Origin: Candidatus Brachybacter algidus
GTDB lineage: Bacteria; Bacteroidota; Bacteroidia; Chitinophagales; Saprospiraceae
Assembly (NCBI GenBank): GCA_016711705.1
Contig: JADJSK010000014.1
Coordinates: 1-64,000, forward strand
Direction of reading: 5' to 3'
Length of the DNA: 64,000 nucleotides
Position numbers and translations under genes: made by a program
In this document: positions 35,079 to 44,254 of the stretch, in pieces
How positions within the stretch are numbered: position 1 is the stretch's first letter
Layout of the letters: each line of letters begins with the position of its first letter
The notes under the pieces: generated by a model
What the model was told of the DNA's origin: nothing
Database searches by the model: none
The model's input: the letters and a program-made list of their open reading frames with translations, nothing else

Positions 35079-37583
35079 ATGCATTTAAATATTAAGTTTT
35101 TATTCACTTCTTTTCTTTTTGTCATAGCTTTTTTATCTTTCCAAGGCACTGCTTTGGCTCAAGAGGATAAAGATAAAATGTTTGAAATCGGTTCATTGAA
35201 GGTGGTTGGAGCTAAATTCAGTGATGAAAACGCTATTATGACCATCTCCGGACTCAAGGTCGGTGACGTCATACAAGTGCCGGGACCAAAGATTTCAAAA
35301 GCAGTTAAAGCTTTATTAAATCTTAAATTATTCTCGAATGTCGAGATAATCAAAGAAAAAACAATCGGACAGGTCATCTTTATTGAAATAAAAGTTGAAG
35401 AGCGCCCCAGACTGCTTGGGTGGTCATATACTGGAATTAAAAAATCATATCACGAGGATCTTAATAAAAAAATAGATGGCTACCTACTCAAAGGAGGCAT
35501 CGTCACTGAGAATAACAAACTCAACTCTATCAATGCCATCAAGGACTTCTTTATTGAAAAGGGCTATCTGGATGCTACAGCCACTGTCAGAGAGATCAGT
35601 CAGGACACCGCATTGAACCAAGTTAGACTAGTGTTCAATGTAAAAAGAAATTCAAGGATTAAGATTCAGGATGTCACCTTCACCGGCAATGTCAATGCAA
35701 AAGCAAGCAAGTTGCGCAAGAAGATGGGCGACACAAAGGTCAAAAGAAAACTTTTCTCCTCTTCCAAGTTCAATAAAGATAAATATGAAGCAGATAAAGC
35801 TGCCGTAATAGCCTACTACAACACATTAAGATACAGGGATGCCAAAGTAGTTTCTGATTCTGTATGGAGAGAAAAAGACGGAGATATTCGTATAAATGTA
35901 AATCTCAACGAAGGCAATAAATATTATTACAGAAACATCAATTTCAAAGGCAATACTTTGTATACTGATGAACAGTTGAACAATCGCCTGGGTGTAAAAC
36001 TAGGTGATACTTACAACCAGGAAAAACTGGACGGCAGACTCCGTTTCAGTATGGATGGATCAGATGTAAGCTCACTATATCTCGATGACGGATATCTGGC
36101 TTTCAATATCGATGCAGTAGAAACAGCTGTAGATAATGATTCTATTGATCTTGAGATGAGGGTATTCGAAGGTCCGCAGTTTACAATTGATAAGGTCATT
36201 ATCAAGGGCAATGACAGAACTAATGAATATGTCATCAGAAGAGAATTATATACTAAGCCTGGGCAAAAATTCAGCAGACAAAATCTAATCAGGTCTCAAA
36301 GAGAAATCGTCAATCTTGGTTATTTTAATCAGGAAGCAATTGGTATCAATTACCCTGTGAATCAAAAAGCCGGAACGGTAGATATCGAATACACTGTAGA
36401 AGAAAAACCAAATGATCAGCTTGAATTGTCAGCAGGATATGGTGGATATCAGGGATTGATAGGAACACTTGGGGTTACGTTCAATAACTTTTCATTGAAA
36501 AATATAACTAAGAGTGAGACTTGGAGACCACTGCCTCAAGGGGATGGTCAGAAATTATCTCTCAGAGCTCAGACTAACGGACGATTCTATCAGTCTTACA
36601 ATGCTTCATTTACGGAGCCTTGGCTGGGAGGTAAGAAGCCTACTTCATTTACTGTAGGTGGATTCTATACCAGATATGCCAATATAAATGGCTCAACGGG
36701 CGAAAGTGTGGGCTATTACTCTATCGTTTCAGGAACTGTGGGCGTAGGTACCAGACTGAAATGGCCGGATGATAACTTCCTGGTGAATGCTTCAGTGAAT
36801 CTACAGCAAAATAAACTACAAGATTATGGTGGGTTATTCACTGTTTCCAGTGGAACATTCAACAACTTTAATCTAAGGATGACCATAGCCAGGACTACTA
36901 TCGCTGATCCGATCTTTCCTAGAGATGGTTCAAGGATATCTCTGACCGGACAGTTCACTCCACCATATTCATTATTTTCAAATAAGGATTATGGAGCTCT
37001 TGATATCGCAGATAGATTCCAATTTCTGGAATACCACAAGTGGAGACTCGATATGGAATTTTATAAATCCCTTATCGGTAAGCTAGTACTTAAGGTTTCC
37101 GGTAAAATAGGTATGATTGGCTATTATAACGAAGATGTAGGACTATCTCCATTTGAGCGTTTTGAATTGGGTGGTGATGGCCTATCCAATGCCAATACCG
37201 GGATCGTAGGTAAAGACATCATCTCTCTGCGTGGATACAATGTGGAAGATGTAAGAAGTGACAACAAGGTGACAAGTGATGGTGCTGCAGTATTCGATAA
37301 ATTTTCTTTGGAGCTAAGATATCCGATATCTCTGAATCCTGGTTCATCTATTTTCGTCCTCGGCTTCCTGGATGGAGGAAATGCATGGAATAAAATTAGA
37401 GATTTTTGGCCTTTCGACCTTAAAAGGTCTACCGGTTTAGGTCTTAGAGTTTTCCTTCCTATGTTTGGTATTCTTGGTTTTGATTACGGTTTCGGATTTG
37501 ATAAAACTAACCTAATCAATGAAGGAGCAAAATGGACGCAATTCGGTAAGTTCAGCTTTATACTTGGGTTTGAACCGGAATAG
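35079..37583 (+). CDS. bamA: BamA, outer-membrane protein assembly factor
   Basis: Inserts beta-barrel proteins into the outer membrane. ATG at 35079 is preferred over an upstream TTG at 35028 because it begins the signal peptide (LNIKFLFTSFLFVIAFLSFQ, cleavage after ALAQ). The periplasmic half contains POTRA repeats (IGSLKVVGAKFSDENAIMTI, IKIQDVTFTGN, YYRNINFKGNTLYTDEQLNN, FTIDKVIIKGNDRTNEYVIR). The C-terminal half is the 16-strand Omp85 barrel, with LRGYNVEDVRSD in the lid-lock loop, ending FSFILGFEPE. 834 aa, usual for Bacteroidota. It stands alone, without skp or uppS next to it; an OmpH-like chaperone is at 61.1 kb. Confidence 0.95.
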   Translation: MHLNIKFLFTSFLFVIAFLSFQGTALAQEDKDKMFEIGSLKVVGAKFSDENAIMTISGLKVGDVIQVPGPKISKAVKALLNLKLFSNVEIIKEKTIGQVIFIEIKVEERPRLLGWSYTGIKKSYHEDLNKKIDGYLLKGGIVTENNKLNSINAIKDFFIEKGYLDATATVREISQDTALNQVRLVFNVKRNSRIKIQDVTFTGNVNAKASKLRKKMGDTKVKRKLFSSSKFNKDKYEADKAAVIAYYNTLRYRDAKVVSDSVWREKDGDIRINVNLNEGNKYYYRNINFKGNTLYTDEQLNNRLGVKLGDTYNQEKLDGRLRFSMDGSDVSSLYLDDGYLAFNIDAVETAVDNDSIDLEMRVFEGPQFTIDKVIIKGNDRTNEYVIRRELYTKPGQKFSRQNLIRSQREIVNLGYFNQEAIGINYPVNQKAGTVDIEYTVEEKPNDQLELSAGYGGYQGLIGTLGVTFNNFSLKNITKSETWRPLPQGDGQKLSLRAQTNGRFYQSYNASFTEPWLGGKKPTSFTVGGFYTRYANINGSTGESVGYYSIVSGTVGVGTRLKWPDDNFLVNASVNLQQNKLQDYGGLFTVSSGTFNNFNLRMTIARTTIADPIFPRDGSRISLTGQFTPPYSLFSNKDYGALDIADRFQFLEYHKWRLDMEFYKSLIGKLVLKVSGKIGMIGYYNEDVGLSPFERFELGGDGLSNANTGIVGKDIISLRGYNVEDVRSDNKVTSDGAAVFDKFSLELRYPISLNPGSSIFVLGFLDGGNAWNKIRDFWPFDLKRSTGLGLRVFLPMFGILGFDYGFGFDKTNLINEGAKWTQFGKFSFILGFEPE

Positions 37584-37626
37584 AGGATAAAGTATTAGAG
37601 TAAGATAGTATTAGAGTATGATAGTG
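37583..37626. repeat. Period-8/16 tandem repeat after the bamA stop
   Basis: AGTATTAG, AGTAAGAT, AGTATTAG, AGTATGAT, starting eight bases after the stop of bamA; a 16-base unit present twice. Confidence 0.75.
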
Positions 37627-37686
37627 TTTTCAAAGATCAACTGTAGGGATAGGTCGAGACCTGTCATCACAGTTGATCTTTGAAAA
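37627..37686. terminator. Long hairpin after bamA
   Basis: Perfect 18-bp arms (TTTTCAAAGATCAACTGT and its complement) enclose a 24-base loop that itself pairs as AGGTC/GACCT. It may terminate bamA transcription; there is no T-run right after it, so it could instead be a mobile REP-like hairpin. Confidence 0.6.
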
Positions 37687-37900
37687 TACGGAATAGGAGG
37701 AGCGTATTATTGTAGATAGTATAATAGTATGAGCGTAGGGATAAGGCTTGCCCTTGTCCGCATTAAGTTTAGCAACACAAATATCAGAAAGACATAAGGT
37801 CCGAAAGTCGTATCAATTAGGCCTGCCCTTGTCAACAGGGACAATAATTCATCCGATACTGGCGTCAGCCTCTAATTAAATAAATTAACCATATTTCAAT
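37687..37900. repeat. Two dispersed palindrome copies before the GT2 gene
   Basis: Copies of the GGACAAGG/CCTTGTCC family at 37738-37759 (ATAAGG-CTTGC-CCTTGTCC) and 37820-37842 (GGCCTGCCCTTGTC then ACAGGG). Nothing else recognisable. Confidence 0.65.
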
Positions 37901-38674
37901 TTGAGATCAGATCTTTCAGTAGTCATCATCGCCAATAATGCTTCTCTGCGCATTGGTGAAGTTATAGGCGCTGCACGAAGAGTAAGCAATGATATAGTTG
38001 TATGCGATTCAGGAAGCGATGACAATACTGTTGATATCGCAGAAGATCTGGGCGCCCGAGTAATTCATCAGGACTGGAAGGGATATAGTGCTACCAAAAA
38101 TATTGCAAATTCCTATGCAGAAAACGATTGGGTGCTTTCACTGGATTCGGATGAGGTGATGAGTGAAGCATTAATTGACAGTATTGAAGGTTTGACATTT
38201 GAGGATCATAAAGTTTACTTACTTAATCGTTCTAATTATTTTTGTGGAAAGCAGATCAGATTCTCCAATTGGAGTCCTGATCATATTCCCAGACTTTTTA
38301 ACAAGAAAGTGGCAAGTTGGACCGGAGACTTTGTACATGAAAAACTGAGTTTTGGGGACAATGTAAAGAAAGAGCTTCTGAATGGGAGACTTGACCATTA
38401 TTCTTACGAATCTTATAGCCAAAGAATGGATAAGGTATTTAATTATGCCAAACTTTCTGCTCATGAAAGATTCCAGAAAGGAAAAAGGACCAATCTGATA
38501 TGGACCATTCTGACTTCTATAAGTAAATTTATAATTACATACTTTATTCATCTTGGCTTTCTGGATGGGAAAGCTGGTTTTCAAATAGCACTCACTGATG
38601 CACTTGGCTCCTGGAAACGCAATAGAATCATGATGGAACTACAAAATGATCGGGTGCCGGAATGTTGCAAATGA
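37901..38674 (+). CDS. Family-2 glycosyltransferase, WaaE-like
   Basis: 257-aa GT-A glycosyltransferase: LSVVIIANNASLRIGEVIGA, CDSGSDDNTVDIAEDLGARV, WKGYSATKNIANSYAENDWV and the DXD-type LSLDSDE. The C-terminal part (SPDHIPRLFNKK, FVHEKL, HYSYESYSQRMDKVFNYAKL) matches the LPS-core WaaE/KdtX-like subfamily that adds a sugar to the inner core. The start is taken at TTG 37901, which begins the conserved strand; no in-frame ATG lies upstream. Probably acts at the inner membrane in lipopolysaccharide or glycan assembly. Confidence 0.88.
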   Translation: MRSDLSVVIIANNASLRIGEVIGAARRVSNDIVVCDSGSDDNTVDIAEDLGARVIHQDWKGYSATKNIANSYAENDWVLSLDSDEVMSEALIDSIEGLTFEDHKVYLLNRSNYFCGKQIRFSNWSPDHIPRLFNKKVASWTGDFVHEKLSFGDNVKKELLNGRLDHYSYESYSQRMDKVFNYAKLSAHERFQKGKRTNLIWTILTSISKFIITYFIHLGFLDGKAGFQIALTDALGSWKRNRIMMELQNDRVPECCK

Positions 38675-38788
38675 TATTTTAAGTCAATAATTTTAAGACA
38701 TGATTTAATTAAACGTTAAGGAACAATTAAATCAAAGGTTCTATTCCGCTTAACTTTACTATATTATTCCAAATATTGTTTGCTTGTG

Positions 38789-38796
38789 TATCTTTG
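38789..38796 (+). promoter_or_regulatory. Probable -7 box for dsbD
   Basis: TATCTTTG fits TAnnTTTG and lies 31 bases before the dsbD start; followed by GCACC, a usual context. No -33 TTTG at 19-21 bases. Confidence 0.5.
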
Positions 38797-38827
38797 CACC
38801 TTAATATTTTAATCTTATCTATTAGGC

Positions 38828-41398
38828 ATGAAGAATCTGTTTTTGATTTTCTCTTTTTTTGCATTTATTTTTGTTTCGAATATCAATGCACAGATCTATG
38901 ACCCCGTGAAATGGAGTTCCAGCTCTAAGCAAATTAGTGATGACGAATTCGAACTCACATGGACTGCCAAAATCGAGTCAGGTTGGTATATTTATAGTCA
39001 ATATATAGGTCCAGATGACGGTCCGAGTGCCACAGTAGTTGCTTTTGACAATCCAAAGGCTATTAAACTGATAGGTAAAAACATAGAAGGGGGGCATCTG
39101 AAGAAGAAATTCGATGAAATATGGGGTGTTGAAATCTCTAAATTCAGTGAATTAGCCACTTTTAAGCAAAAAATAAAAGTCCTGGATGACACAAAGCCGA
39201 TAAAGGGCTATGTCAATTTCCAGACATGTGACAATTCCAAATGCCTTCCTCCAACAGATTATGAATTTAGTTTCAATCTGAAAAATAAGAAAAGCACTGG
39301 AATCGTCGGCCCAAATACTACTAAGGATGAGAAAGTAGCCGGGACTGATTCCAAAAGCGGAGATCCAGCAGAATTAGCAATAAAAACACCTGAAACACAA
39401 GTTGAAAATTCAGGTATCCTGCAACCAGTAAATTGGACAGCTTCTATTTCTAAAGATGGATCAGGCAATCCAGTCATAAAATTAATTGCGTCAATAGACA
39501 AAGGTTGGCATATCTATAGCCTTAACAATAAGGAGGATGGTCCTATTCCTATGAGTTTTATGTTGGACAAAGACACAAAAGGAGAAATAGATAAGAACAT
39601 CATTGAAAATGCTAAGGATAAAACTAAGGCATTCGATAAGTTTTTTAATGTCAATGTCACTACTATTGATAACAGTGCAGAATATATTCTTACTCTGAAA
39701 AATACCGAAGAAGGAAAAATGATCTTTGGTACGGCTGATTATATGTCATGCAATGAAAAAACATGTGTTCCTTTGAATGCTTATTTCAGAATCTCGGCTG
39801 ATAGAAACACAATTGAGATCATGAATAGCGAGTTTTCTGATGAGGACAAGAAGCCGGTCGTTTCAGGCGCTGATGCCGGTATTTTTCCCATCAACAACAT
39901 ACAATTGGACAAGCCATTATCCAATTGCACTACTTCGGCAGAATCTGAAGTCGCTAAATCTAGTTTACTTAACATTATCCTATTAGGATTCATCGGTGGA
40001 TTGATCGCGCTTCTTACACCATGTGTGTTCCCAATGATTCCTTTGACGGTGAGTTTCTTCACGAAAGGAAGTAAAGACAAAAAGAAGGGCTTGACGAATG
40101 CGTTTTTGTATGGATTTTTCATTTTCGCAATCTATCTTCTGCTAAGTCTTCCCTTCCATTTATTGGATTCTATCAATCCAAATATTTTAAATGATATTTC
40201 GACGAATGTATGGCTGAACGTGGCATTCTTCATCATCTTCATGTTTTTTGCATTCTCCTTTTTTGGATATTACGATATTTCTTTGCCAAGTAGCTTTTCC
40301 AACAAAGTAGCATCTGCTGAAGGCATAGGTGGATTTTTAGGTATATTCTTCATGGCATTGACACTGGCTCTCGTGTCATTCTCTTGTACAGGTCCTATTC
40401 TTGGGTCTTTGCTTGCAGGAGCTCTGAGTTCGGATGGTGGCGCCTGGCAGCTGACAGCAGGTATGGGTGGCTTTGGATTAGCCCTGGCTTTACCTTTCGC
40501 TCTTTTTGCGGCGTTCCCGGGTTGGATGAATTCTATGCCTAAATCTGGTGGATGGTTGACGACAGTGAAAGTAGTGCTAGGCTTCCTTGAACTTGCTCTC
40601 GCATTTAAATTCTTATCGAATGCAGACCTTGTAAAACACTGGGGATTATTAAAAATAGAACCTTTCCTCATCATATGGATCCTTGTCGCACTTGGTATGG
40701 CAGCATATTTGTTTGGTCTGATTAGATTTCCACATGACACTAAGCTTAAAAAATTGTCTCCGGTAAGAGGAGGGCTGGCTGTTGTATCCTTAATATTTGC
40801 TATTTATCTGATGTCAGGTTTCAGGTATAATGAAGATACAAAGACCTTTACCTCACTTTCACTATTGAGCGGTTTGGCACCTCCTGTAGGGTATAGTTTC
40901 ATCCATCCAAAGGATTGTCCTCAGAATCTAAATTGTTTTCATGACCTGGACGAAGGACTTGCTTATGCCAAAGCGCGTAACATGCCTGTATTCCTTGATT
41001 TTACAGGTTATGCCTGTGTGAATTGTCGTAAAATGGAAGAACATGTTTGGGTCAAAGAAGATGTTTATGCTATTCTTTCCAAAGAATATGTGGTCATCTC
41101 CCTTTATGTGGATGACAAAACAGAGCTTCCTGAAAATGAGCAGGTGACACTCACTTTTAAGACAGGCGGTCAGAAAAAGATCCGCACCAAAGGTGACAAA
41201 TGGGCCTTCTTCCAGACGGACAATTTTAATAATAACTCTCAACCATGGTATGCACTTTTGACCAATACAGGTACTTTACTTAATACACCAGTTGGGTATA
41301 CTCCTGAAGTGAAGGATTATGTAAACTTCCTTCAGTGTGGACTAGATGCATATAAGGCTGCAGAGGGGAAGGAGTTGATTGGGAAAGTAGAGAAATAG
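38828..41398 (+). CDS. dsbD: Protein-disulfide reductase DsbD (thiol:disulfide interchange protein)
   Basis: Carries electrons from cytoplasmic thioredoxin across the inner membrane to periplasmic thiol proteins. 856 aa: signal peptide to about residue 22, two tandem DsbD-alpha-like domains (about 23-150 with CDNSKCLPPTDYEF; about 195-330 with SCNEKTCVPLNAYFRI), eight or so membrane helices (about 380-665) with the redox Cys in LTPCVFPMIPLTVSF and SFSCTGPILGSLLAG, then a C-terminal thioredoxin domain with FTGYACVNCRKMEE near 725-738. The duplicated alpha domain is usual in Bacteroidota and unlike the single one in E. coli. It may serve TlpA-like partners such as those at 1-4 kb. Confidence 0.95.
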   Translation: MKNLFLIFSFFAFIFVSNINAQIYDPVKWSSSSKQISDDEFELTWTAKIESGWYIYSQYIGPDDGPSATVVAFDNPKAIKLIGKNIEGGHLKKKFDEIWGVEISKFSELATFKQKIKVLDDTKPIKGYVNFQTCDNSKCLPPTDYEFSFNLKNKKSTGIVGPNTTKDEKVAGTDSKSGDPAELAIKTPETQVENSGILQPVNWTASISKDGSGNPVIKLIASIDKGWHIYSLNNKEDGPIPMSFMLDKDTKGEIDKNIIENAKDKTKAFDKFFNVNVTTIDNSAEYILTLKNTEEGKMIFGTADYMSCNEKTCVPLNAYFRISADRNTIEIMNSEFSDEDKKPVVSGADAGIFPINNIQLDKPLSNCTTSAESEVAKSSLLNIILLGFIGGLIALLTPCVFPMIPLTVSFFTKGSKDKKKGLTNAFLYGFFIFAIYLLLSLPFHLLDSINPNILNDISTNVWLNVAFFIIFMFFAFSFFGYYDISLPSSFSNKVASAEGIGGFLGIFFMALTLALVSFSCTGPILGSLLAGALSSDGGAWQLTAGMGGFGLALALPFALFAAFPGWMNSMPKSGGWLTTVKVVLGFLELALAFKFLSNADLVKHWGLLKIEPFLIIWILVALGMAAYLFGLIRFPHDTKLKKLSPVRGGLAVVSLIFAIYLMSGFRYNEDTKTFTSLSLLSGLAPPVGYSFIHPKDCPQNLNCFHDLDEGLAYAKARNMPVFLDFTGYACVNCRKMEEHVWVKEDVYAILSKEYVVISLYVDDKTELPENEQVTLTFKTGGQKKIRTKGDKWAFFQTDNFNNNSQPWYALLTNTGTLLNTPVGYTPEVKDYVNFLQCGLDAYKAAEGKELIGKVEK

Positions 41399-41409
41399 TA
41401 TAATAGTAT
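41394..41409. repeat. Octamer repeat at the dsbD stop
   Basis: AATAGTAT twice, the first containing the dsbD stop codon TAG. Confidence 0.7.
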
Positions 41410-41422
41410 TGTTATGGGGTAG

Positions 41423-41443
41423 GGACAAGGCTTGCCCTTGTCC
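41423..41443. repeat. Dispersed palindromic repeat, best copy
   Basis: Perfect arms GGACAAGG and CCTTGTCC around CTTGC, between the convergent dsbD and acyltransferase-like genes. A diverged copy lies at 41491-41508. Confidence 0.8.
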
Positions 41444-41519
41444 GTAATGAATAGAAAAACTATTTCTTTATATTAGTATTTCAGATGATCTAAGGCTTGC
41501 CCTTGTACGTTATATATTT

Positions 41520-42401
41520 TTACCGTATTTTCAAAATGCCGAAGCTGCGCCGCTCGGGGCTAAAAGCATTGTAAAACATAGCGATACCCGGAATATCTGA
41601 TCCTTCAAAATCGAGAAGAATTTCGCTGTTACTATACCTCTTAATTACTTCATCTATAAGTAATGAAGGTCCTGATAGTTTTTTGAATTCAGGATTAGCA
41701 AATTGGAGTAGGATAATAATCCGCTTTTCTGTTTTCACATAAAGCAAGCCGGCAAATATTTCATCTAGGTCATTTTTTGAAAGTAGTATATTGACAAGAC
41801 CTTTTGAATTTAATAAGGAAAGATAGTCCTGTATGTAATTAGGACTTAGCTTTTCTGATGCAGAGAATTTTGAAAATGTGTATTCAAAGTAATATTTTAG
41901 AAAAGTCGTGATTGAGGAATCTTCACCTAAAGAGATATTGAACTCGTCTTTTTTCTTCAACACTTGCTGAAGGTTTTTTTTATAGTTGGACCTAAGTTTA
42001 TCATATGGACCATTAAGCTTTAGCACAAAGTTGGTTTTATCCTGATGAAAGATCTGAGGAGCATATCCATTCATTTCATTGAATGCTAGTTTTGCCCTGA
42101 TACAATGCTTGCTGATCATTTTATTTAACAATAACAAAAAAGATTCAGAGCTTTCTACATCTCCTATTACACCGAGCTGCTGTATCAAGTACGGAGTATA
42201 ATACTGTTTGAAGCCACATATTTTTCTGTTGTAAGGCAATGGTAAAACCCATGTATAATCCTCACTAATGATCGCATCCCACTGCTTTCCGGCCACTTGA
42301 TCCAATGACCAACTATATGCATAGGGTAGGCCTTGTCCTGATTTGTTTATCACCCCATCCCATCTGACATCATCTATATCGTCTCTGGTTAAAAAGATCA
42401 T
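41520..42401 (-). CDS. GNAT/FemAB-like acyltransferase-fold protein
   Basis: 293 aa without signal or membrane segments. The C-terminal half (GLVNILLSKNDLDEIFAGLL, IIILLQFANPEFKKLSGPSL, EILLDFEGSDIPGIAMFYNA) has the look of a GNAT-fold acyltransferase of the FemAB/BioF2-like type, where a small molecule or peptide is acylated. The N-terminal half (DRWDG-like start, YAYSWSLDQVAG) fits the same group. This is family resemblance only; donor and acceptor are unknown. It overlaps the O-methyltransferase gene upstream by four bases, forming an operon with that gene and the EamA transporter. Confidence 0.6.
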   Translation of the reverse strand: MIFLTRDDIDDVRWDGVINKSGQGLPYAYSWSLDQVAGKQWDAIISEDYTWVLPLPYNRKICGFKQYYTPYLIQQLGVIGDVESSESFLLLLNKMISKHCIRAKLAFNEMNGYAPQIFHQDKTNFVLKLNGPYDKLRSNYKKNLQQVLKKKDEFNISLGEDSSITTFLKYYFEYTFSKFSASEKLSPNYIQDYLSLLNSKGLVNILLSKNDLDEIFAGLLYVKTEKRIIILLQFANPEFKKLSGPSLLIDEVIKRYSNSEILLDFEGSDIPGIAMFYNAFSPERRSFGILKIR

Positions 42402-43042
42402 ATCTTATTTTTAGTGATCCAGAATAAACCATCACGAATCGGTAGAAGCAACTTATTGACCTCCTTGTTATCATGTATTTTTTGGTTGAATGCTTTTATA
42501 GACAATGTGGTAGCATCATCGTATTCTTCTCCCAATACCTTGCCTTTCCAAAGTACATTGTCCGCCAAAATAACGCCACCTGATCTTAGTTTAGGCATAC
42601 ACATATCGAAGATCGCAGCATAATCTTTCTTTGCCCCATCAATAAAAACCAGATCCAATGACTCTTCCATAGTAGGAATAATCTGTTTCGCATCACCAAA
42701 GTGAACCTTTATTTGATCTTTATATATACTCTGACCGATAAATTTATCATGGGTATCCGACAATCTTTCATCAATATCAATGGAGTGCACCATACCTCCT
42801 TCCGCAAGTCCTTCTGCAAAACAAAGCGCTGAATAACCGGTATATGTACCAACCTCCAGAACGATCTTCGGTCGCAACATCCTGCTGATCATTGCTAGAA
42901 GTCTTCCTTGAAAAGCACCTGATATCATGGTAGCTCCATGGTGGTGCTGATGAGTATATTCGTCTAATTCTGTCAGTATTTGAGGGACCTCATCACTAAT
43001 TGATCGGCAATATTCTTCTATTTGTTCAGGATCCCAGCCCAT
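42398..43042 (-). CDS. SAM-dependent O-methyltransferase (COMT-like)
   Basis: 214 aa of the catechol/caffeoyl-CoA O-methyltransferase type. Motif I is VLEVGTYTGYSALCFAEGL; the metal and substrate region is LDLVFIDGAKKDYAAIFDMC and ILADNVLWKGKV, with Asp residues placed as in the family. It would methylate a hydroxyl using SAM and a divalent cation in the cytoplasm; substrate unknown. Middle gene of a three-gene minus-strand operon with 17-base and 4-base overlaps. Confidence 0.92.
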   Translation of the reverse strand: MGWDPEQIEEYCRSISDEVPQILTELDEYTHQHHHGATMISGAFQGRLLAMISRMLRPKIVLEVGTYTGYSALCFAEGLAEGGMVHSIDIDERLSDTHDKFIGQSIYKDQIKVHFGDAKQIIPTMEESLDLVFIDGAKKDYAAIFDMCMPKLRSGGVILADNVLWKGKVLGEEYDDATTLSIKAFNQKIHDNKEVNKLLLPIRDGLFWITKNKI

Positions 43043-43937
43043 ACAATTTCTTCTTTTTATAATTCTTAGAAAGAGGGTAGAGAAATACTGCAGCTAACAA
43101 TATCGACATACCAAGATAAAAACCGCTATTAAGCTCTTTGTCTTCATGGAGGATTATGATGGCTAATATAACTCCATATACAGGTTCCAAATTGATAGAT
43201 AGATTCACGATAAATGGGGTAAGTGCCTTTAATGCAATGGCTGTAAAAACAAATGCCATTGCAGTGCAAACCACAGATAGCACAATCAGATATATCCAGT
43301 CATTCCCGGTTGGGACAAATATTTCCAGCCAACCCAATCCTTTGAATAATGGCAGCATCAAAGTTATGATGATGAGACCGAAAGCAAGTTGGACAAATGA
43401 AAGCATCTTGACGGGTAAGTTGTCTACCAGTTTTTTTGAAAGTACAGTGTATATACTTGAAAGTAATGCAGCGAGAATTCCTACCCAGACACCAGCCTTC
43501 ATATCCATCGCCGTATTGTTAAATATAAGTGCCATACCGGGGATGATGAGCAAGGCTACCACCATTTGCTGTATTTGAAACTTACTTTTGTTAATAAGTG
43601 GATCTAAGATCGATGTAAAAAAAGGCATTACTGACAATACAACTACTGCAATGGATGCATTGGCGATCTTGATTGAAGTATAGAAACATACCCAATGCAA
43701 GGCAATGATGACACCAGTCAATGCCATCATAGGCCAATAAGAACGATATTTAATTATCTCAGAAAGTCTCGGTCTGAAGAAAAACATTAACGCAACCAGC
43801 GTCATTATTAGCCTCCACCATACCAACGCCATCGGGCTGATATGTATCAGTGCTCCTAGGATAGCAGTAAAGCCATATGCCAGGACAGCTATATGGAGAT
43901 AAATATATGCAGCTAAAGGAGTTGTTTTTTTATTCAT
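43026..43937 (-). CDS. EamA/DMT family transporter
   Basis: 303 aa with about ten hydrophobic helices in two homologous halves: AYIYLHIAVLAYGFTAILGA, PMALVWWRLIMTLVALMFFF, IIALHWVCFYTSIKIANASI, and the second copy from AGVWVGILAALLSSIYTVLS to PFIVNLSINLEPVYGVILAI. This is the drug/metabolite transporter (EamA) pattern; the substrate is not predictable. First gene of the operon with the O-methyltransferase and acyltransferase-like genes, overlapping the next by 17 bases. Confidence 0.92.
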   Translation of the reverse strand: MNKKTTPLAAYIYLHIAVLAYGFTAILGALIHISPMALVWWRLIMTLVALMFFFRPRLSEIIKYRSYWPMMALTGVIIALHWVCFYTSIKIANASIAVVVLSVMPFFTSILDPLINKSKFQIQQMVVALLIIPGMALIFNNTAMDMKAGVWVGILAALLSSIYTVLSKKLVDNLPVKMLSFVQLAFGLIIITLMLPLFKGLGWLEIFVPTGNDWIYLIVLSVVCTAMAFVFTAIALKALTPFIVNLSINLEPVYGVILAIIILHEDKELNSGFYLGMSILLAAVFLYPLSKNYKKKKLYGLGS

Positions 43938-44254
43938 TATTGGGGGTGAAATTAAGCAATATTAAGTTATTAAAAAATGCGGCTTTTGGTCAAGGATATT
44001 AATCCTAGATGCGCCCCAAGAATTTTGAAGTCTTAGTTTGAAATTTACCAGACAATCATTTCATTTTCTGAATACCAGATCAAATCTATAAAAATCACAT
44101 AAGTTAATGACGTGCAGAAATAAGTTAAAAATTAATAATTTTGATGCGAAATGATTTATCTTTGCATTTTGGAAATCGATCTTCTGATAAGTGTCATTTA
44201 TTCTTTTAATCGAAATTCCAAAATGAACAATATTATCCTATTAATACGACTTAT
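43938..44254. promoter_or_regulatory. Divergent promoter region, EamA / clpS
   Basis: 317 bases with no gene. A TATCTTTG box at 44157-44164 fits the -7 consensus for the clpS operon, 91 bases before its ATG. Nothing else stands out. Confidence 0.4.

Noticed and set aside
40270..40740. Minus-strand 156-codon ORF opposite dsbD
   Set aside because: It is the complement of membrane-helix codons; no independent evidence.
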